The notes beneath the pieces were generated by a model that saw nothing but the letters and a program-made list of their open reading frames with translations, did no database searches and was not told the origin of the DNA. A program made the translations under genes and the position numbers. A stretch of 64,000 bases of DNA, from positions 8,038,324-8,102,323 of the forward strand of contig NC_088299.1 of assembly GCF_032854445.1 (NCBI RefSeq), in the 5' to 3' direction. Origin of the DNA: Liolophura sinensis (Eukaryota; Mollusca; Polyplacophora; Chitonida; Chitonidae). Shown here piece after piece: positions 38,301 to 47,305 of the stretch (position 1 is its first letter; every line of letters begins with the position of its first letter).

Positions 38301-41300
38301 AACAAACCTTACCACAACAAGCTTGAAGATTAAGTGGTTGTCATAAGCTGACTGTAGCCTGTGGTTTTCTGAAAACATACAAGTATCCATAATAAAGCAA
38401 CAAGTCATTTTATTTAAATGATTAAACTAATATTTACATACCTCAATTTGCTTCTAAAAATGCACTTTTTCAGACAAACAGTAGTAAACTTTAATTTTAG
38501 CCTGCAAAAATGCGCTTGTAGAATCATACAGAGGCCTTAAATTCATTCCAAAATCAAGTTTTTCTCATCAAACTTAAGTGACCCTACACAGTGAGTGAAT
38601 CAATCAGAATCCAGCAAAATGTGTTACTTAAAATCTAAACTTGGAAAACAGTACACCACTAAAAAAAACCTACCCCAGTCATTCAGGAACTTGGCTATTT
38701 TCCTGTAGATGGTGTTCATGATGCCTATGACAACAGCATAGCCCACAGTGGGCATGTACAGGTTGATGAAGTTGAGTGCCCCGCCTTCGCGGTCATATTT
38801 CCGCTCTACCCAGTCCTGACATCTGAAATACACAAGCATCACAACGAACACCATGTAGAGACACGCCAACACAATGGGGATGGAGATACAGTAGAACCTC
38901 ATAGTCCGCTTCCACTTCGGGTACTTCAGTTCAGGTTTTCCTGTGATTGAGTTTTTCCCAATGTTGCCGTGGTAGGATGCTCGGGGCTCCTCTGAGCGGA
39001 CGGTGTTGATTGTGCCCCATCGGAACGTTAGCTCATTGCAATAGCGCTTCCATGCCTCAAGGAACACTGTGGCCCAAACAAGATTGAACAAAGCAAAGAT
39101 GGCATCTCGGTAGACATTGTCCCATGATGTCAGGAAGTAGACAGCGCCAATCAGTGTTGGCGGAATCAATGCCCATGTGTAGACGCCCAGAAAAGCAAAA
39201 TACAACCCGACTGTCTCTCCAAAATAGGCTCGGATTTTGTCTGAAATATTTGAAACAGTGCATATCTGATTAGAAATTGAGTTATACAAAAACAAAATTT
39301 TTTTTAAATGCGGAAGACATAAAATACATCAACAAGGCCCCCAGTTGTGAATCTGTTTGGTAAAACACATATCCACAGGAATCAAACAGCTAAATAAGAC
39401 AAAATGAAGCAAAATTTTTCCTTAATACAGTAGCTAACTGTTTTCAACATCAGGGGGCCCAAGCCATTACAATGTATGGTGATATATGTTTTCAATATAC
39501 AGTAGGCATAATTCCTCAACCTTCTTCCAATTTGCAAGATGATTATTCAAGCATATTCTGAAGGCGCTGTTTGTTGACTGATAAAATTATACTTTTTTTG
39601 TAGTTCAATTAAATTTAACGTTTGTGAAGCCCTGAAATTGGCCAATCCAAACAATGTAGTTTTGTCTCAAAAATTAGAATTAAAAATATACAGTTTCACT
39701 TAAAGTTGTGATTTCATATGCAAAAAGGTGGAGGAATTTGTGCATGTTTCCATGGATACCACATCAGGCACATTTGGGAGTGTAAAAAAACGAACAACAG
39801 CACAAAAACATTGCTTAACTTGGGCTTAATTCATGCTGCACTTCACATACATGTAAAATTTACCTCTTGAAATTTAAAAATTTACCTGTTACTTAACTGT
39901 GCCTGCTAAGGTTAGCAAAAAATGTAAATTCTAGACCAAAAGTTATGTAATACTTCGACATTTACATTCAATTAACAAGGCTCTTTTGGTGGCAAATTGG
40001 TAAATTATAAGACCCAGGAACCTCTCACCAATGCTGTCACTGTGAGTTCAAGCCTAGCTCATGCTGGCTTCTTCTCCGTTTCTGAGTGGGAAGGTCTGCC
40101 AGCAACCTGCGGAGAGTCGTGGGTCTCCCCAGGGCTCCCCTGGTTTCTGCCCACCATAATGCTAGCCACTGTCACATCAGTGAAATATTCTTGAGTATGG
40201 TGTAAAAACACCAATCAAATAAATAAATCATTTAGGGCCAATACAATAGTTAGAAGAGATCTACAGTGATTTAAACACAACGGAAGTTGAAGTTTATTTG
40301 TACTTATGTACAGCGTTCTACTGCCATACATTTGTTTCAAGCCTTTGGGTACAGTTGCTTACGTATTGGTTGTTCCTTGAAGAAAGAGCGATACCACTGG
40401 TTGCCAAGATTCTTCAGCTCCAAAATATCATGTAATGGAAAGAGCTGTAGAGCAATGTGGTTGCTCAGGTATTTTCGTACTGAAACATAAAAAAAAAAAC
40501 GAAACACTAACAACAATACTGTTTTAAAATCTCAAAGAATCATTAACAACTGCAAAAGAAAAAAAAAATTACGAAGTTTCTACAGTGCATGATATGATAT
40601 AAATGTTGTCATCAACATAAGGAAGCAACAACTGGGTGTTGGTTTGAAGGTTACAGCACTGAAGTATCATAGCCTTCAATCTCAGAGGATCAAAATAATG
40701 CATCAGATTTTTAAAAAAAAAGTATGTTAATATACCATATTAATACCTGCATTAATTATACATGTGATATCATAATAACATGAGCATGAAGGGAGTTCTC
40801 TTGTTTTATGATAGTAAGAGTTGCCTCCCTGTTAAACATTGGTCCATACTCCTTACAGCGCATGCGTCACTCTCTACCTTGTGCTGTACATCACTGCCAC
40901 CATGAGCAAATTTGGTGCAGACATCTTGAACAACGCCGAGGTCACTGGGGTCACGGTAATGAGGCAGGAATGATGTCAGAATACATAAACAGTCCGTCTC
41001 AACTTTTGTCTCAAATAATTTATACGCATGCATAATCTCACTCTAGAGAACACCGAAAACAGTTTTATTTATGAATGCTGATTAAATAGATCCATGGGGA
41101 GACAAAGGTGATGTGGATAAGTCGAAACAAGCCTATGAAATGTCTCGCAGGCTCCAAAGTACAAGCTTGCCTATTGGTGGCAGTGATGTAAAGTGAAAGG
41201 CATAGAGAGCGACGAATGTGCTGTAAGGAGTATGACATTTGTCATGAAATGTTCAGTTTCTGTGGAATAAAAAATACGTCTGTGGAATGTTTTATCATCG

Positions 41301-43169
41301 CATGTTGGCCTTGAAAATCTCTTCACCTATAGAGTTGCCTGGGTAGAGCTTGGCCTTTTCATAGCCAGGGATGTTGTGATCACTCTCCACGGCCCGCATA
41401 GTCTCCAGTTCATGGAGAATGATCCGTTGCTTCTCTGCTGTTGTCAGGAATGACTCAAGGTCACCTGGTAATATTCAAGGTCAAATACATGTGTGATTTA
41501 TGATTAGCGTGTTTCACCTAAGTTAAGCATTTTTCAAGAGACATATTTTGCTTGATTCTGATTCATTTATCGACCTTATAGGGGCAGATAAGAGTTTATG
41601 TAAAGTTTAATGCATAAGAAAGAGCAACTTTCAGTGCACTTTACAGGCCTTTTTAACATGCCTCTGGAGACATATCCACATTGGTTGGACTGGTCAGTTT
41701 CAGGGCATCACAAAAAGTATAATCTTATCAGTCTACACAGAATAATGCCATCACAATATGCTTGAATAAACACCTTGCAAAGCATGTGAAAAGGTTGGAA
41801 GAATCCCAGCAATTTGATATCAGAAAGGACCATTTTAAGTTAGATGTATTTTGGACTTCAGAGTATGCATTTTTACATATACTAGGTGAGATGCACACAA
41901 ATGAAGGATTCGTGAGTGGAAACGGAAGAGAAAAAACAGTGTTTGAAACTTGTTTTGAACTTTCGACCAAGCATGACCGATGGAAGTGATTAACAACCAA
42001 GAAACTACGATCACCTATATGTACACTTTTCTTTTATCAGAGAAAACGAGGTCAAACCTGAGCCTTGGAAATTATCCAGGTCCTTGACGCTGAATTCTCT
42101 CAAATAACCATCAGTATACGGTTTCTTCAGTTCCATAAGCTCCGCCCCTAGCAACAACCGATCGGTATTTGCCCCAATATACAACATGGTTTTCCTGGGA
42201 AGAAAATTGGATTGAGAACTTCAACTTCTGATGTTTGTAATGACGATAATGATTTTGTCGTGATCTATAATCCGCCAATGGAAGTTTTAGCATAATTCTA
42301 AAGCAGTCGTATGATTTACCCAAAGCAGCAGAATATTCCTTCAAAAACACCATGGGAAATAAACACATTTTAATATAACAGATGACGACGGATACCACTG
42401 TGACTGATTAAAATTCAGCTATAAATCAGATCTTATTGTTCAGGTGTATATAAGGTAGGTAGAAAGAAGTGACAGACATAAAATATAGATATATCTGACT
42501 GTTCTTTTACATGATCTATACATTTTCAAATCGATGACAGAAAATTAACAATAACTCAGTTTTTGTAAAATAATTCAAATGGTATATGCAACATTTATTC
42601 AAAAGAGGAGACTTGCATAATTAACTGATATCCAGTTTTTAAAACAGCAAGACATAAAAATGTAGCAAAAAAATGTGCACACTGCAAACTGACACCAAAC
42701 AAGGACAGTTAATTCTTATGCAAATATAAATTAACAAAATGAAATCTGTTTCAAATGCTAAGCAAACAGAAAACAGTTAACAGAACTGTTTAAGTTATTA
42801 CCAAAATGAGTTTCTTTGTAATGCTCACAAGACAAACCTTGTCCAAAACATAAAAGTAATAACACAGATAAATCTAAGACGATACATAAATTTGACAAAA
42901 AAGAAAAAAAAAAGAAACAAGAATTACTCCAGGGCCCGCTTGTTCAAAACTGTTTGCAGATTTAATACTTAATACCAGATTTAACTTTAAGTCCAGTCTT
43001 CAATTGCACTTGTCCCAAAAAAAAAAAATAATAATTGCGCATAGTATATTAAATATGAACTAAATCTGTTGCTTTCACACTCCAATTTAGAACAACTGAA
43101 CTGACTGCTGAATTTGGTTAAAATCTTAATACCAGATTTAACTTTAAGCCCAGTCTTCAATTGCACTTG

Positions 43170-43202
<33 letters not shown>

Positions 43203-46200
43203 GCGCATAGTATCTTAAATATGAACTAAACTCTTGCTTTCACACTCCAATTTAGAACAACTGAACTGACAGCTGAATTTGGTTAAAATTTTAAATATAA
43301 AATATGACTTAATGCCAGTATTACCTAGAACAGTTTCAAACAAATGGGTACAGAGCTAAAGAATCTAAATAATAGATTAAATAAGCTAATGAAACTTACT
43401 TTTAAATGCTTGATTTCTAACACAGGTTTTGTGGATCATACTGATGATCTTGGATGCTCGTGAATGATTTGAATTAAATTATTTTTTTAGTTGTGTTTTA
43501 ACCTGTGGTTGAAATTCTTGTGACATCGAAGAAAGCCCACAAAAGAATTTAACATCACCCTTAACTTAGTTCAAAATATTTTGAAACAAAGTTTTCAGTA
43601 TTATATTCCAACTGACACCTGCTTAATTTTGGAGGCATCCTATCACTTTAAAAAGCTAGAGGGCATTTTTTCTAGAATAACGTAGCTCTCCTTTCAGTGT
43701 ACTAAAGCGACCATCAGTCGGTCAGGTGGCAGGTGCCTGGGCCTGTGATGAATGCATTCCAGAAGTAATTTTTTTAACCACAGCTAAGTTTTTGTATTCG
43801 ACCTTTGGACTTTTACCAGTTACACTGATCATACTAGTGCCAAGGCTTGTATGCTATGATGTATGCTATGTTTCCAGTTCAAACTCATTTGTCATATGAC
43901 TTGCAGCCAGGTTCATAGCTTAAGGGGACTTATGCACATGTAAACAAATACATCTACAAATGTAACGGTCTAAGAACTGTGGAATTTACCATGGGTAGAT
44001 TCCACAAAGCCATTTCTGACTTATGTCCAAGTTAGAAATATAACCTAAAAGTTTATTTTTCGGCTTTAGAAGTTAAAATTTTGTTCACCACACCAATGTT
44101 ACCTTGAGACAAATATGTCCAAATTGCAATTTCCTATACCAAAAACTACGCTTTGTGAAGAAGTTTCAAATTTTGACTTAATTAAGTCAGAAATGGCTTT
44201 GAGGAATCAGCCCCAGTTGCCATGTGAAAGAAAATAACTGATGGTTGAACCTTGTTCTGATTCCAAACTTTAAACGTGACACTGTGACCATGCATGACGT
44301 GTTTCACAAAATGCAATTCAAAATGATACTTTATGAAGGCCTTTAATTCTGTGAATGAAAAGAAATTTGTATGTAAGCTAGTCTTTTTATTGGTAAAGTG
44401 TAAACATTTACATTTTCCCCTAATGTGCTGGTTAGTTTTGATACAGTTTGATTAGTTTGGGCACCAACAATTCAGGTGCTGTCTTGCACCACTATTGTAA
44501 CCATTGATACCTGAAAAACTTCTTTTCTCACCGAGAGGTAACACCTATATGTGATGCACAACAAATAATTATGGTGCTGATAGAAACTTACATCTTTCCA
44601 GTATGCTAACTCCCCACCTTCCAAAATAAATCTCACAACACCGTTCTAAGATCAACAGAACACTCAGAATCTGGGAAAAAGTGGAACTTTATTGTCTTCG
44701 GTAAAATTGTAATGTCATTTACCATACTTAATAACGATTTTCTTGCTTAACTTTATTTCATCAACGTAAAATAAAATTTTCAGAAACGCTTTAGCAGCTA
44801 TTTGACACAAATCCTACGGGGAATAAGAGAATCTCTTGAAGACATCCAGCTGAAGAAATAAACATGTGACAATAAACAAGGTGAAATGATAAAATCGGAT
44901 TCTGATGACATCACAGCTAGACCAGTGTGCGTCTCTGTGGCATGATATGACACTTACTTTATTAGTAGAAGTACAGAGATGAGCCACAGAGACGCACATG
45001 GACTAATAAAAGCAGTGTGCAATGGACAGAGAAGCAATAAAGGCATTTCACCACAAACCATAGTATCTATATAAACATGCAGCTAATGGTGAAATAAATA
45101 GATGACTGACATGGCACATAGGAGCTGTCAAACTCTGAGATGAAGATTTAACTGTACAGGTACCTTCACACTACTCAGGAGATAAAAGTCAATAAATGTG
45201 TTAAAAGAGACAAGATCAGAGTCCAACTATGCATTATTTATAGCCCTGACTATCAACTGATCACACGTGTAGAGAAATAGCCCAAGAACATCAAAGGCTA
45301 AATACTAAAGACTTAAGGGGGAAAAAAATCAGCACAAATCTAATCGAAATTTTGCCCTCATAATATTTCAGAATAACTCAAATATTTATTTTTCACAAAA
45401 CATCAGCCTGTCTCTACATGTTTAACTATTCAAAATGGGTAATAATTTATACAGTTCATAAAGTTTATAATGTAGGTCGCTATACAGCTTGTCAAACTCT
45501 AGCATCATGTAAATAATATAAATAGCACAGGTAAATATTGAAACTTTCTCAAAGGTTATTACTTAAGCTATTGTTCGTATATAGTGAAAACATGATTTTT
45601 TGGCCAAAAATCTCCTGTTGAAACCAGGTAAATACAGCTAAATGTATAATAACCACATGAGAAAACAATTTCTGGATATCTTTGCTATACACTATAAATT
45701 ATAATTACTGCAAATTGTTGGTTATGATATTTGGCACGGTAGTTTCTAGTAAGCAATAGAACACATACAGTGACACTGATCATCAAAAATAATAATGGAA
45801 AAAAGTTCCAAATGGCATGATTTGAGTACATGTAATTAGCCAATGCATTATGGGAAACCACATCCCTCCATCCTTTTCTTTTTTTACAACAACCTCTTAG
45901 GCTTTTCGCAGACAGATGAACTCTTCTATTAAACTCTGCAAACATGATGTCCAAGTTAAATTTCTGTAAACTCATACAAAAGGTTCACTACTGTTTTTAT
46001 TTTTAGTGAAGAATGAAAATGAAAACCAAACCACAAAGTCTATTCAATATGAAGTTATATTCACACACTTAGTACTAGCCTACTCATCAACTACATGTGC
46101 ACCTTTGTCATCTACCAAACTACGTGTACACATCTGCACAAATCTTAAGCTTTGATTTAATTATTTATTTATTTATTTACCTGTATTTGATTGCTGTTTA

Positions 46201-47242
46201 ACTCAGACGGATACTCAAGAATTGTTCACTTCTAAAGGTGTCAGTTTCACGGCTAGGGGAAACCGAACTGCCAAGCAAAAACCATGGCCTTTGGCAAGTT
46301 ACTTAAAAACTTTTCAGGTGTGGTACACAGATTACACACCACAGGGTATGTTACACCGTTCAACCAGCCACACAAGCAACATCCACACAAACCCATACAA
46401 TACCTATTTATTATACACCCACTTAAACCCAATAAAGTATAAGTTAAAAATGACAGGAACAGAAGTCAACTGTCTGGAAAATGAAAGTGTGTGAATTCTG
46501 TATTTCCGTGGTATCTCAGTATGAGGTCATATTGTAGATATCAGTTGTCACTTACTACCTACAGTAAAAACGGTTATAGATGGAGAGTTAGTTGTGTAAT
46601 AACTGACCATACAGCTATATGATAATATGTGATTAATATAATATGTGCACATAGATATGAACATAAACATATACATGTAACTTGCCTACACTATGACAGC
46701 ATAACAGTTTACAATTAACAAGGCTTGCTTATGATTACATAGATTTTATTTAGTTTTCTTAAATTTTTGACGGGAATTTTGCGACGAGATCGAAAACAAT
46801 GAGGTTTTATTTCATAATAAAATAATTAAGATGCATGAATTGAATTCACTGTTGTTCCTTATAATGAAAAGAAAGGTTTGGCACTGGTGACAAGTTTTTT
46901 TAACTGTTGCAATAAAATCACAGCCATCTTTTCAGTGGTCTTACGTGGGAAGGTCTGTCAGCAAACTGCAGACTGTCATGGATTATCCTACGGCTCTGTT
47001 TGGCTTCCTCCCAAAATAATGCTGGCTGTCATTGTACAAGTGAAATGATCATTCTTGAGTATACAGTGAAAAACTCCAATCAAATAAATAAATAAATATT
47101 TTCAGAGTGTTCTGATTGTATTTGTGAGCGAGTTCTTGTTAGTAGTTTATATACTGTTATTGGATTTTCTTTATTATCTGGGTTATTCCGATAATCTAAA
47201 ATTAATACCATCATATTTCAGGGTCTTAGGTTCTATATTAAT

Positions 47243-47305
<63 letters not shown>

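Larger units (their letters stand above)
39241..40362. other. ANO10 intron 4
   Basis: About 1.1 kb, mostly filled by MITE B copy 3 and a SINE. Introns 5 (38369-38673) and 6 (38071-38312) are short and hold nothing recognised. Confidence 0.6.

Noticed and set aside
41762-41989. 75-codon plus-strand frame opposite ANO10 intron 2
   Set aside because: Part of it is MITE B copy 4 and no coding signature is visible.
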